A model generated the notes under the pieces. That model worked only from the letters and a program-made list of their open reading frames with translations, had not been told where the DNA came from and made no database searches. DNA of 64,000 nt, from NCBI RefSeq assembly GCF_900142665.1, contig NZ_FRBR01000009.1, forward strand, positions 97,395 through 161,394, given 5' to 3'. This DNA comes from Roseovarius pacificus. GTDB taxonomy: Bacteria > Pseudomonadota > Alphaproteobacteria > Rhodobacterales > Rhodobacteraceae. Made by a program: the position numbers and the translations under genes. This document shows positions 35,826 through 44,996 of this stretch, one piece after another; the stretch's first letter is position 1, and each line of letters opens with the position of its first letter.

Positions 35826-37144
35826 ATGGCGAGCCTTTCCTGGTGGGCGCTTTCCTCCGCCGTCTTTTTCGGAGAGCCCCACACGTCTTCCGGCACCCGC
35901 GTATCCAGAGTGATCTTCGGCGGCTCGGCAAATGCGAGGCACTGCTCTTCAGGCTGCTCGGGCGCGAAGAGATCATTGCTGGCCCGCTCGTGCTGGGTCA
36001 GGAACCTGTGCCACATGATGACCTGCCCGCGCAGCGATCCGCTGTTGTCCAGCCGCTTCTTGCCGGACAGAAGCGCGTGCGGATACGAGTGCGGCGTAAA
36101 GCCGTTTGTCGTGAAGTAGTAGGTCGGGGTGATGACCAAGTACCATTGGTCTCCGAGCACCTCAAAGCGCGGCACGAAGGCGTGGTGACGGACATAGGCA
36201 ACCTCTCCCTCGTCCTTCTTGCTGGTCACAACGTTGACGACGTCCGCATGCGTCTTGTTCTTCGCGGACTCGTAGTAGAACCGCCGGGGCGTATCGGCGG
36301 CCAGGGCCCTGAAGTAGAGCAGTGCGTTTTCCTTTTGCCAGTTCAGGTCAGCACGGACCTGGTGCTTGAGCGCGTTCTTCAGGAGGAACGCAAAATGATG
36401 CTGCTCATTCAGGTCCTCATGGAAAGCGAGGTAGTTCGTTTCCACGGCCTCGACATGATCGAGATCGACGATTTCCCGGCATGACGATGTCCGCGGGTCG
36501 TGGAACGACCAGAATGAACCGCCGCGGATCACCCAGTCGAAGCGCGCCGGCACGTCGCTGTCCAGAAGCAGCGCCGTCGCCTTCCGTCCAGAATACGGGG
36601 TTGAAGCCACGTATATTTCCGGGGGCAGAATGAGTGGCAGAATGTTTACCAGCGCCTCTTCGCCGTCGCCCAGCGGCGGTACGTAGTAGCCGGCACCGAC
36701 CTTGGGAACAGTCAGTGCTGCGAGGCGGTCGACAGCATTCCGGTCGAGAACGTCCTGGTGCTTGTCGAAGTGCAGCCGGCGGTCCTCGGCACTGACACCG
36801 CGCGGAACTTCCTTCCAGTAGAAAGTCTCATCGGAGCGGCGGTAGAGAACGATGATGACAGGCAGGTTTGAGGGCCGCCAGTATTCGAAATCCTTGCTCC
36901 TGAGCAAGTAGGTGAATACCTGGTCCGTCTCGGCCGGGTACTTCGCCTCCTCCGTAGCCTTCACCTGCACGGCAATCATCTGCGCCAGCGGCTGCCCGTC
37001 GATCATCACTTCGGCGATGCCGTCGATGCCGGCCTCGAGTCTTCCGCGGCCGTCAAACTGAAAGCCCATGTCCAGAAAGCGGCGGCGCACCGCCGCCTCG
37101 CCGATCTCTCCGAGCATCTGGTTTGGTGTGAGAATCTTGGTCAT
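35822..37144 (-). CDS. DREN (DUF4365) nuclease-APAZ protein, partner of short Argonaute
   Basis: 440 residues. The N-terminal DUF4365 nuclease has GIDG (D41), E45 and QVK (Q60-K62), the PD-(D/E)XK variant of the family. The C-terminal half matches the APAZ domain: [38 protein letters not shown]4365-APAZ plus short pAgo defines the SPARDA type, in which target recognition by the pAgo unleashes nonspecific DNA/RNA cleavage and cell shutdown (known for the family). It is the first gene of a three-gene operon and overlaps the Argonaute start by 4 bp. No ribosome site precedes its ATG. Confidence 0.88.
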   Translation of the reverse strand: MTKILTPNQMLGEIGEAAVRRRFLDMGFQFDGRGRLEAGIDGIAEVMIDGQPLAQMIAVQVKATEEAKYPAETDQVFTYLLRSKDFEYWRPSNLPVIIVLYRRSDETFYWKEVPRGVSAEDRRLHFDKHQDVLDRNAVDRLAALTVPKVGAGYYVPPLGDGEEALVNILPLILPPEIYVASTPYSGRKATALLLDSDVPARFDWVIRGGSFWSFHDPRTSSCREIVDLDHVEAVETNYLAFHEDLNEQHHFAFLLKNALKHQVRADLNWQKENALLYFRALAADTPRRFYYESAKNKTHADVVNVVTSKKDEGEVAYVRHHAFVPRFEVLGDQWYLVITPTYYFTTNGFTPHSYPHALLSGKKRLDNSGSLRGQVIMWHRFLTQHERASNDLFAPEQPEEQCLAFAEPPKITLDTRVPEDVWGSPKKTAEESAHQERLAI

Positions 37145-37151
37145 AGCACCA

Positions 37152-37182
37152 AGTATAGAACATTTGCGGAACGTTGCACATC
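37152..37182 (-). promoter_or_regulatory. Promoter of the Argonaute operon, possibly leaderless
   Basis: On the minus strand TATACT (37152-37157) lies only about 8 bp before the ATG at 37144, so the transcript may start at or next to the start codon. A near-direct repeat, gaacatttgc and gaacgttgc on the plus strand (37158-37180), overlies the -35 region and could be an operator. The -35 is weak. Confidence 0.4.
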
Positions 37183-37721
37183 ATATTGTGCACGCTCTCG
37201 CTACTCGGATCTGGACACTCTTGCCTCGCACCGATCTGGCGCCTGCATGCCGTCGCATCATATTCGAGCGCTCGCTCCCTCCGGCGATCGCCGCCTGAAG
37301 TTGCGCGAGCGATGAAAGGGGCGGACGTCGCGAGAGCCTGGCGGAGCTAATACGAGTTATCGGCACATGTCGGAAACCACTGCCGAAACTCGATGCTGAC
37401 CAAAATCAGTGACGCGAGACTGGCGAGTCAATTTTACTCAAGCGGATTTTTCGTCTTTATGCTCATTCTTTTAACCTGGCTGACTGCGAGACGGTCTTGT
37501 CCGTGTCATATTCTTTCCCAATGCTCCACGGGAAAAAGCGGAAGAAACGCCTAACTCGCGTTCGGCAGCTTCGCGGGACAAGCACACCTTTTTTTCGCGC
37601 TTCGGCTACTTTCGTCGTAAACCGGCGCAGCTACGGCGCGAAAACAAACGGTGGTACAGCTGATTTCGAGTTTCTGAGAATTCAACTGGGCGGAGCTCCC
37701 CCACTTCACTCATGCAGGCCC
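37183..37721. other. Gene-free stretch upstream of the Argonaute operon
   Basis: About 540 bp between the Argonaute operon promoter and the end of the DUF3800 gene. No convincing gene or strong terminator is seen; base composition is mixed and fairly AT-rich. Confidence 0.4.
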
Positions 37722-38795
37722 CTATCGCTCCTTTCCAAAGATGTTTGCAGCCAAATAATCAATGGCTTGACTGTTTTGGCTGCCTGATCGAAACCGCCTT
37801 TGCTCTTCAAAATCTATTGATGGCAACATATGGATGAATTGATCCTCGCGATAAAGTGGCATTAAATCCTCGGGGCCTAACCCACCAGACCGCAAGCCCG
37901 TGAGGGTGTTGCCAGCTTCGATTGCAGCGCCGATCATGACATCGGCGAGTTGGACCGCAGGACTTGATTTCGACTCAACTTGCTTCACCGCTTCGAGCTT
38001 GAGCGGAAACCGCAGCGATGTGATTTCAGTAGCGCGGAATTCGACCTCTTTGTCGTGATTGATGTATCGCTGCAGGATATCGTGATAGGCTGAGAGGTTC
38101 TTGGACTGATCATGCTCAACCCGATAGGCTCCCTCCGCCATGACCTCCATGCGCGTGATCAGCGATATCAGGACCACAAGGGCAATGTCGGTGGAGACGC
38201 CAGGTGTGGCAATGGCAGAAAGGCAGTCGCGATCTGCATATTGTGCGAGCGGTCCCAGAACTTCCGGAATCTTTCCCCAATTGGTGGCGCGAGCCGCCTC
38301 AACCAGTTGCTGGAGCGATTTCGGGCTTTTGTCTTTCATCGCCTGTTGAAACGTGTCCATCAACGCCGCGAGCTCTGTCTTGCCCAGCAGGGCCGGCCCC
38401 GCCATATGCAGCATGGACGCCATCGCATAGTTCTGGCCGTTTTCGTAAAGATCAAAACCGCGCTCGTAGTAATAGGGCTCGACCGCATATTCGACAAACA
38501 TGAGCGTCAGCATAAACCGCTTATCGGCCACATAGGTAACGCTATCGAAATCGCTCAGAAGATCCTTCATCAAACCAAGGAGGCGCGGGTGATTGGAGGG
38601 GCGCCGCGACAGTGCGCGATACTTGAGCTCCGGTGCTTGCAGGCGCGGAAAATGTGCTTTGATAAGCCGCGCCGCTTCGCCATCATCGATAGCAACAGCG
38701 CTTGCGCCCTGAAACCGCTGGTCGGCGTTGAGCAGATCAAATCCGGTATAGCCGCTTTCGTCGATGCGGAAACAAGTCACGGGCACATCATTCAT
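37722..38795 (-). CDS. DUF3800 domain protein
   Basis: Start at ATG 38795 (357 residues); the longer frame adds an unrelated leader. The DUF3800 pattern is present: CFRIDESGYTG at the N-terminus (D12, E13), PELKYR near residue 58, and SSPAVQLADVMIGA near 280, which carry the acidic residues of an RNase H-like active site. Such proteins are common single-gene cargo in phage-defence islands; the reaction is not established. Confidence 0.75.
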   Translation of the reverse strand: MNDVPVTCFRIDESGYTGFDLLNADQRFQGASAVAIDDGEAARLIKAHFPRLQAPELKYRALSRRPSNHPRLLGLMKDLLSDFDSVTYVADKRFMLTLMFVEYAVEPYYYERGFDLYENGQNYAMASMLHMAGPALLGKTELAALMDTFQQAMKDKSPKSLQQLVEAARATNWGKIPEVLGPLAQYADRDCLSAIATPGVSTDIALVVLISLITRMEVMAEGAYRVEHDQSKNLSAYHDILQRYINHDKEVEFRATEITSLRFPLKLEAVKQVESKSSPAVQLADVMIGAAIEAGNTLTGLRSGGLGPEDLMPLYREDQFIHMLPSIDFEEQRRFRSGSQNSQAIDYLAANIFGKER

Positions 38796-39472
38796 AGTGA
38801 AGCGGGTGTGGTTCCTATCATGTTTCCTGGCGTTATCCAAACGTTGGCATCTTACAGTGGAAGTCCCGGTTTGAATGTCGCGTCTCGATAATTCGTCGCC
38901 GATCAATGTCCGCACTTGCGAAACGCGGTGAATATGTACGCGAGCGCAGCGATTGACCGCTAACCGCCGCCTTGTGTGGACAACGGCTCAATGCTACGCG
39001 GTGCATCTTAGCACTGACCAGCTTATCACACGCTTCGCTCGATGCGCCCGGGGCAACCTCGAGAATGGAGCCATAGTCGACTTTTCGAACTGGCGATGAT
39101 TTCTGGAACAAGGAAATTTGTCGACTTGAGCCGAATCGGGTTCGCAGAAAGCTTCGGCGAATATGACGGATCCACAGAAATGTTCGGCTTCAGGAGAACC
39201 TCCAGGTGCGACAAAACAACGCACCGTAAAAGCTGGCCGATCGGTTTTTGCCAGATCGAGAGGCAGGGATCCTTTTGATGATCTTTGTATCTAAAAATTG
39301 GGATCATAAGTGCTTTCGATCGTTATGTTTGAGCCATGATCTGCAGCCCGAGGCTGGTGCGACCAATACCCGGCACGTATCAAAAACTTGGTCCAACATT
39401 TTCCAAGTTTCTCTTTTTCGTCCCGGCCCGCTGACCTTGCGACCAGCACTGGGAGACCCTTTTTGGTGGTAT
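38796..39472. other. Gene-free stretch left of the right-end recombinase
   Basis: 677 bp between the DUF3800 gene start and the end of a recombinase gene. Several frames are open but none has convincing codon use, ribosome site or recognisable sequence. It includes the DUF3800 promoter region. Confidence 0.4.
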
Positions 39473-40600
39473 TCAGGGACGTCGCAGCGAGACTTTTTCC
39501 CCGAAACGGACGGGCGGTCCGGGATCTCTTCGAAAATCCCATCCATGTGCCAGCAGACGATGCCCCAAATCGTCAGGCGTGATCTTGCGGTAGCGATTGG
39601 CAGTATCCGACCGGTTCCAGCCTCCCTGGTCGAGCAGATCTCCCCAGTCTTTTGTCATAGAATACGCCCACGAGTGGCGCGTGTGCCTGAGAACATAGGG
39701 TGTGACGTCCTTTCCAAATCCGGCTGCGTCGCGAACCTTGTTGAAGGCGACTGCCATCTGCCCACCCCGGTTTTTTCTGAACGTGTAAGATTGCCCGTCC
39801 GGGGCCGGAAACGCCGGGCCGCTCTGCGGGATATGCCCAATAAGTTCGACAGCCCGAGTCGGCAACAGAACATAGCGGGCACGAAAGACAGTCTTGGTCC
39901 CTTCCAGCCACCATTCCCGCGTCGCAGGATTCCAATTTTCTCCCAGCGCCGACATCGTTTCGCCAGGTCCCGCGCCGGTTCCCAGCATGAAAGCGATTTT
40001 CCTCAAAGTCTGCAAATTTGGATCCCGGAGGCCAATCGCATCCGGGTTGGCTGCGACCACCAATAAATTCTCGGCTTCCTCGGGGGTTAGCCAGCGTGTG
40101 CGGCGTGTATCAGGTAATTTTTCCCGCCTCTTTCCCGCTGCGAAGTTCTGAACGGCCCGGATCGGGACACGCAATTGCCGTCGTACTGTCTCAGGCTTCG
40201 CCTGAGGGTAAATGGCACGGGCAGCACGGGCGATGTCGACATGGGAGATTTCATCAACCCGGACATGAGGGCCAAAGTGCTTCAATATTTTGTCCAGGAA
40301 GCGTTTCTCTCCACCCTCTTGGACATAAAGATCCGCTGCGTCTTTGAAACTTGGCGGGGCATCCTTGGTGCGGGGCGTCAGAGCTTCGCCCCAAGCACTC
40401 TTGTAAAGTGCCTGAGCTTTATTCAACGCCGTTTGCCGCAGGTTTTCGTCCCGGATGCCGAGCCCCCTTCGGAACCTCTTTCCTTCAACCCGGAAATCGA
40501 CCATCCAGTCGTTCTTGGCTGCGGACCATGTCGGCCGCCATGGTTCATTTCTTCCCAAGCTTGCCTCCTCTATTTTGCAATCGGGAGGAAAATTGGCCAC
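39473..40600 (-). CDS. Divergent tyrosine recombinase A (right end)
   Basis: 375 residues from GTG 40600; the start is uncertain because no good ribosome site is seen. The SAM-like core domain is followed by a catalytic domain with YVLRHTRHSWAYSM (the Arg of HxxR present, first His replaced by Tyr) and LLDQGGWNRSDTANRYRKI (nucleophile Tyr). The first catalytic Arg position reads GTGAGPGET, without Arg. It is a paralogue of the recombinase at 41285, sharing the endings LLAHGWDFR and DDLG, and runs the opposite way. Confidence 0.8.
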   Translation of the reverse strand: MANFPPDCKIEEASLGRNEPWRPTWSAAKNDWMVDFRVEGKRFRRGLGIRDENLRQTALNKAQALYKSAWGEALTPRTKDAPPSFKDAADLYVQEGGEKRFLDKILKHFGPHVRVDEISHVDIARAARAIYPQAKPETVRRQLRVPIRAVQNFAAGKRREKLPDTRRTRWLTPEEAENLLVVAANPDAIGLRDPNLQTLRKIAFMLGTGAGPGETMSALGENWNPATREWWLEGTKTVFRARYVLLPTRAVELIGHIPQSGPAFPAPDGQSYTFRKNRGGQMAVAFNKVRDAAGFGKDVTPYVLRHTRHSWAYSMTKDWGDLLDQGGWNRSDTANRYRKITPDDLGHRLLAHGWDFRRDPGPPVRFGEKVSLRRP

Positions 40601-41093
40601 TTCGACGAAAGCCGAAGCAAAAAAGGAAACAAATTAATCGGGAGTAAAATTCACGACCCAACTCGAACCTGTTCTCACGGAGAAAGATTCCATCACTGGG
40701 AGACGCTCGACGGCGGGTCGGAAATGCCGGACCGAGGGCACCTTTAGTTACTGGCACCGCGCCGTCCCGAAGAAAGCAGATTTTTTGTTCCAAAACACCG
40801 CATGATTAGTCTCCCGGGCAGTCCGCTCTGTGGATTGAAATACCGAAACACACACTTGGATCGCTCGGTCAGTGCAAAGATTAAACATCCCGTAAATCAC
40901 TGTTTTTCATCCCATTTATGACTAACTCTCGAATATCGTGAACCTGTTGACAGAGCGCTCAGCCGGTCATCTCTGTGGGTTTGTCGAATCCAGGTCACGG
41001 TCGTTGAAGCCCCAAGCCCGGACGCGGCACAGGGCCAGTAGATCCGCCCAAACGGATCTGCTGCGCCACCATGCAAGAAACGGAGCTTTGACC
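40601..41093. other. Divergent control region between two recombinase genes
   Basis: 493 bp separate the oppositely directed recombinase genes. It is AT-rich near 40840-40930 and probably holds promoters for both sides. No additional gene is supportable. Confidence 0.4.
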
Positions 41094-41417
41094 ATGTCAG
41101 ATGCCATAGACCTCAGTGAACGGCCACTTACCCGTACTGAAGCCGCAGCGCACCTTGGCATCTCCGAGCGCCAACTACTCAACCTGAGGAGGAAGTATTC
41201 ACCTGCCTTTGAAGTGTGTGAGTGGAGGGGGCGAAAGCCCGTTTTTTACTTGAAGCACATCACTGATTTAAGGAACGCAATGAAATGGGAAAGCTCAAAG
41301 GAACAGCGTGCTGGTATCCGTTCTGGGATGGCCGCTCGTACTGCTTCGACTTCTATGTCGAAGGGCAGAGGTATCGCCGGTCAACGGGGGTTTGCGATAT
41401 CGAGGCGGCTGAAATAG
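41094..41417 (+). CDS. Excisionase-like helix-turn-helix protein overlapping the integrase gene
   Basis: Start at ATG 41094 (107 residues) with cggagc upstream. The winged-helix pattern LTRTEAAAHLGISERQLLNLRR then FEVCEWRGRKPVFYLKHITDLRNAM is typical of excisionases. The frame then continues 133 bp into the integrase gene, an unusually long overlap; the last 45 residues may be a non-essential tail. It probably sets the direction of island recombination. Confidence 0.65.
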   Translation: MSDAIDLSERPLTRTEAAAHLGISERQLLNLRRKYSPAFEVCEWRGRKPVFYLKHITDLRNAMKWESSKEQRAGIRSGMAARTASTSMSKGRGIAGQRGFAISRRLK

Positions 41418-42337
41418 CCATTGAAGTGGCCAAGGGTGTTCACGATGCAGCGTGGGAGCGGGTGCTCTCGCCCTATCCCAGCTTCCAGGAAGCGGGACGG
41501 CTCTATGTCGAGCGCTTCGGCAAGCATGCAAAGGAGGTGGAGGAGCTCACCGACTATTTTGGGCCGTTTATCGGTGTCGACGAAATCACGTCGTTCATGT
41601 TGGATCAGGCCCTTGTCGATCTGAAACGGCCGACGTGGACCACTAACAGGACGGCGCAACGGCAGGTGCTGGTACCGGCGAACGCGGTGATCAACTTTGC
41701 TCTCGGAAAGCGGCCGCGGCAATGGGAACCCTCGCAGCGCGAGCGCACGCTCACCCTGGAGGAGGCGGAGAGTCTGATCCGCGTGGCCCAAAAGCCCGAA
41801 ATGGCCGGTCTGCAGGATCCGAAACGGCGTCTTCTGAAACTGATCGCCTTCGAACTCGGCACCGGAGCCGCGCCGGGCGAGACCCATGTCGTCCGGGCCG
41901 AGGATTGCAACTGGTCGACGCAACAAGTCTTTGTGCGGGGCGTTCAGAGTGGAGCCCGCAAGACCAAATGTCGGCGGCGCTGGGTGCGTGTGCCCGACCG
42001 GTCCCTCGAACTCATGGACCCGCTGCCCGAAGAGGGCCTCATTTTCCTGACGCCGACCGGCCGCCCGATCATCACCAGGGAAAACCGCGGCACGCATCTC
42101 ATCAGACCGTTCCACAAGCTGTGTGATGCGGCCGGTTTGCGCGCGCACGAGGAAATCGTTTTCTACACATTGCGCCACACCTGGGCGACATGGTTCAGTG
42201 CGCAGGTCGGCGATCTTGCCCTGCTGATCGAGCGGGGCGGATGGTCGGACTCGCAGATGGCGATGCACTATCGCAAGCAGGCCCCGGATGATCTGGGCGC
42301 CCGGCTTCTTGCCCACGGTTGGGACTTCCGGCCATGA
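41285..42337 (+). CDS. Divergent tyrosine recombinase B, nearest attR
   Basis: 350 residues from ATG 41285, 9 bp after aaggaa. It has the arm region (YCFDFYVEGQRYRRSTG), a core-binding domain and a catalytic domain with EIVFYTLRHTWATWFSA (the HxxR box, with Tyr at the first His) and LLIERGGWSDSQMAMHYRKQ (nucleophile Tyr). The first catalytic Arg position reads GTGAAPGET, again without Arg. It ends 78 bp from the right attachment repeat, so it is the best candidate for the island integrase. Confidence 0.85.
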   Translation: MGKLKGTACWYPFWDGRSYCFDFYVEGQRYRRSTGVCDIEAAEIAIEVAKGVHDAAWERVLSPYPSFQEAGRLYVERFGKHAKEVEELTDYFGPFIGVDEITSFMLDQALVDLKRPTWTTNRTAQRQVLVPANAVINFALGKRPRQWEPSQRERTLTLEEAESLIRVAQKPEMAGLQDPKRRLLKLIAFELGTGAAPGETHVVRAEDCNWSTQQVFVRGVQSGARKTKCRRRWVRVPDRSLELMDPLPEEGLIFLTPTGRPIITRENRGTHLIRPFHKLCDAAGLRAHEEIVFYTLRHTWATWFSAQVGDLALLIERGGWSDSQMAMHYRKQAPDDLGARLLAHGWDFRP

Positions 42338-42415
42338 TGGGCAAAATTTGGGAATCGCGATTCTGGGCAGGGGAAAAGTCGCTGTTTTCCAGCGGCTTAC
42401 CCGGAGAGTGCGCGG

Positions 42416-42466
42416 CCTTAGCAGGGGAGCGCCTTCGACCACTCGGCCACGTCTCCGCCGACGCGT
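42416..42466. repeat. Right attachment repeat (truncated tRNA-Ser 5' half)
   Basis: Identical to 8519-8569. On the minus strand it carries the 5' acceptor strand, D arm and anticodon arm start of tRNA-Ser, then changes to unrelated sequence, so this copy cannot make a tRNA. The tRNA's former promoter region lies to its right: a weak TTGCTC (42487-42492) and ATAAAC (42465-42470) with a 16-bp spacer. Confidence 0.92.
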
Positions 42467-42870
42467 TTATCGAAAGCCGCACGGGGGAGCAAGTCGGAAT
42501 TGTCCTCCTATTTCACTCAAATCAGGATCGGAGCCAAATGCCCTTTGGCCGTGGCCGCCACGCACCAAGATCCGAAACATCGGAATCCGCGCGACCGCCT
42601 CATCGTCAGGAGGCTGATCCGCCCCTCTTACCACTCATCCTGAAACGTACGAAACGCGCGTACGCAACGTACGATCCGTCACCGAAGGCCCTGTTCATCC
42701 GCACCCGGCCTGTCGGGTGCACCGACGCGATACCGATGGAATACCGACGCGATACCGAACGCCCGAGTCCCGGCCAAAGCCCTGTTAACCAAGGGCTTGG
42801 CGCATGATTCGACGGCACGCGCCGGGATGCGGCGCGCGCTCCTGTCAGGAACGGTTAAGGAATGTCCGGC
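42467..42870. other. Chromosomal spacer between the island and ychF
   Basis: 404 bp holding the orphaned tRNA-Ser promoter at its left edge and a GTAC-box cluster near 42650. No gene is seen. Confidence 0.5.
42647..42672. repeat. GTAC-box cluster 1
   Basis: Three GTACG boxes start at 42647, 42660 and 42669, with spacings of 13 and 9 bp. A related cluster with spacings 9, 9 and 13 lies at 48533-48567, in the mirrored order. It looks like a regulator or structural binding array. Confidence 0.5.
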
Positions 42871-43968
42871 TCAGGTGTTGAACAGGAAGTGCAGAACGTC
42901 GCCATCCTTGACGACATAGGATTTGCCCTCGGCGCGCATCTTGCCGGCTTCCTTGGCGCCCTGCTCGCCCTTGCAGGCGACGAAATCGTCAAAGGCGATG
43001 GTCTCGGCCCGGATGAAGCCCTTTTCGAAATCCCCGTGAATCACCCCCGCCGCCTTGGGCGCCGTGGTCCCCACCCTGATCGTCCAGGCACGGGCCTCCT
43101 TGGGGCCGACCGTGAAATAGGTCTCGAGATTCAACAGCTTATGCCCCGCGCGGATCAGGCGGTCCAGCCCGGCCTCTTCCAGCCCCATTTCCTCGAGGAA
43201 CATGGCGGCCTCTTCGGCGTCCAACTGGCTGATCTCCTCCTCGATCTGTGCCGAGATGATGACCATGGCCGCGCCCTGCTCGGCGGCCATTTTCTCGACC
43301 CGGGCCGAGAACTCGTTGCCTGACGCGGCGCTGCCTTCGTCCACGTTGCAAACGTAGAGGATCGGCTTTGTGGTCAACAATTGCAGGCCTTTCCACGCCT
43401 TGGCGTCATCCTCGGACACCTCCACCAGGCGGGCCGGCTTGCCCTCTTCCAGAACCTCCTGTGCGGCGGCCAGCAAGCGATCCTGTTGCTGCGCCTCCTT
43501 GTCGTTGCCCTTGAGTTTGCGCACCAGACCCGCACGCCGTTTCTCGATGGATTCCAGATCGGCCAGCATCAGTTCGGTCTCGATCACCTCGGCATCTTCC
43601 ACCGGATCGACGCGCCCTTCCACATGGGTCACGTCACCGTCTTCGAAGCAACGCAGCACGTGGGCAATCGCATCGACTTCGCGGATATTGGCCAGGAACT
43701 GGTTGCCCAGCCCCTCGCCCTTGGAAGCGCCTTTGACCAGCCCGGCAATGTCCACAAAGGTCATGCGCGTCGGAATGATCTGTTTCGATCCGGCGATTTC
43801 GGCCAGGGTGTCCAGACGTGCATCGGGCACGGCCACCTCGCCGACATTGGGTTCAATCGTGCAGAACGGAAAATTGGCCGCCTGTGCCGCCGCCGTTTTC
43901 GTCAGCGCATTGAACAGCGTCGACTTGCCCACGTTGGGCAGCCCCACGATCCCCATCTTGAAGCCCAT
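42871..43968 (-). CDS. ychF: Redox-regulated ATPase/GTPase YchF (Obg family)
   Basis: Start at ATG 43968, preceded by ggaggg; 365 residues, the normal length. G1 GLPNVGKST near the N-terminus, then [29 protein letters not shown] (G3 region) and a C-terminal TGS domain ([13 protein letters not shown]). YchF binds ATP rather than GTP and interacts with ribosomes. First gene of the core chromosome to the right of the island. Confidence 0.96.
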   Translation of the reverse strand: MGFKMGIVGLPNVGKSTLFNALTKTAAAQAANFPFCTIEPNVGEVAVPDARLDTLAEIAGSKQIIPTRMTFVDIAGLVKGASKGEGLGNQFLANIREVDAIAHVLRCFEDGDVTHVEGRVDPVEDAEVIETELMLADLESIEKRRAGLVRKLKGNDKEAQQQDRLLAAAQEVLEEGKPARLVEVSEDDAKAWKGLQLLTTKPILYVCNVDEGSAASGNEFSARVEKMAAEQGAAMVIISAQIEEEISQLDAEEAAMFLEEMGLEEAGLDRLIRAGHKLLNLETYFTVGPKEARAWTIRVGTTAPKAAGVIHGDFEKGFIRAETIAFDDFVACKGEQGAKEAGKMRAEGKSYVVKDGDVLHFLFNT

Positions 43969-44091
43969 GACCGGCCCTCCTGAAACTGAATTGCGCGCAT
44001 CTAGGGTGCGAAGCGGACAGAGGTCAAGCAGGGCATTGATTTTCACCTGCCTTTCGGCCAAACCCGTCCCGATCAAGCACAGGATGCCGCC

Positions 44092-44883
44092 ATGACCCGT
44101 ATCGACGCCAAATTCGCCGAGCTGACCGCCGCAGGGAAAAAGGCCTTTGTCGCCTATGTGATGGCGGGCGACCCGGATTATGACACCTCGCTGGAGGTCA
44201 TCAAGGGCCTGCCCGGCGCGGGCGTGGACATCATCGAACTGGGCATGCCCTTTACCGACCCGATGGCCGATGGCCCGACGATCCAACTGGCGGGACAGCG
44301 TGCATTGGAGGGCGGGCAGACGCTGGAAAAGACGCTGGCCATGGCCAGCGAGTTCCGCAAAGCCGACGACACGACGCCGATTGTCATGATGGGTTACTAC
44401 AACCCGATCTATAACCGCGGCGTCGACAAGTTCCTTGCCGACGCAAAAACCGCCGGAATCGACGGGCTGATCGTGGTGGACCTGCCCCCCGAAGAAGACG
44501 ACGAACTGTGCATTCCCGCCCAGAAGGCCGGACTGAACTTCATCCGTCTGGCGACCCCCACCACCGACGATCAGCGCCTGCCCAAGGTGCTCCAGAACAC
44601 ATCGGGCTTTGTCTATTATGTTTCGATCACCGGAATCACCGGCGCGGCCGCGGCTCAGGCCGCCGATGTCGCCCCCGAAGTGGCGCGCATCAAGGCAAAA
44701 ACCGACCTGCCGGTGATCGTGGGCTTTGGCATCCGCAGCCCCGAAACCAGCCGCGAAATCGCCGGGGTCGCCGACGGTGCGGTCGTGGGCTCGGCCATCG
44801 TGGGCAAGCTGGCCGATGGCGCCACCGTTCCCGAGGTGCTGGAGTTCGTTCGCGGACTGGCCGGAGGGGCACATTCCGCCTGA
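44092..44883 (+). CDS. trpA: Tryptophan synthase alpha chain
   Basis: 263 residues, full length. Signature [17 protein letters not shown] with the catalytic Glu and Asp of the alpha subunit, and GFGIRSPE near the C-terminus. It cleaves indole-3-glycerol phosphate to indole, which is passed to TrpB. It is about 7 kb from trpB and on the opposite strand. It is divergent from ychF. Confidence 0.97.
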   Translation: MTRIDAKFAELTAAGKKAFVAYVMAGDPDYDTSLEVIKGLPGAGVDIIELGMPFTDPMADGPTIQLAGQRALEGGQTLEKTLAMASEFRKADDTTPIVMMGYYNPIYNRGVDKFLADAKTAGIDGLIVVDLPPEEDDELCIPAQKAGLNFIRLATPTTDDQRLPKVLQNTSGFVYYVSITGITGAAAAQAADVAPEVARIKAKTDLPVIVGFGIRSPETSREIAGVADGAVVGSAIVGKLADGATVPEVLEFVRGLAGGAHSA

Positions 44884-44996
44884 TCCGCTCACCCCGGCCT
44901 GCATGACAGTATATGGCGCCCTGAAACAAGGGCTCATTGCGCGCGCGCGCCTTCACTGGTAACTAAACCTGACCAGTTTCCAGATGGATTCCCGCC

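Larger units (their letters stand above)
8519..42466. mobile_element. Defence-rich genomic island flanked by tRNA-Ser 5'-half repeats
   Basis: Perfect 51-bp direct repeats bound 33.9 kb with tyrosine recombinase genes near both ends. The cargo is almost entirely anti-phage or DNA-processing: a type I restriction system with extra nucleases, an OLD nuclease, an SbcCD-like pair, short Argonaute with DREN-APAZ and HEPN, and DUF3800. No transfer genes are seen. One IS66-family insertion interrupts it. Confidence 0.88.

Noticed and set aside
42195..42482. Small protein frames shared at 8406-8609 and 42195-42482
   Set aside because: The shared peptide is only the tRNA-Ser 5' half translated; no real genes.
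43968..44937. N-terminal extension of the ychF frame opposite trpA
   Set aside because: The extension is antisense to trpA; the real ychF start at 43968 has a ggaggg ribosome site and the conserved [12 protein letters not shown] start.
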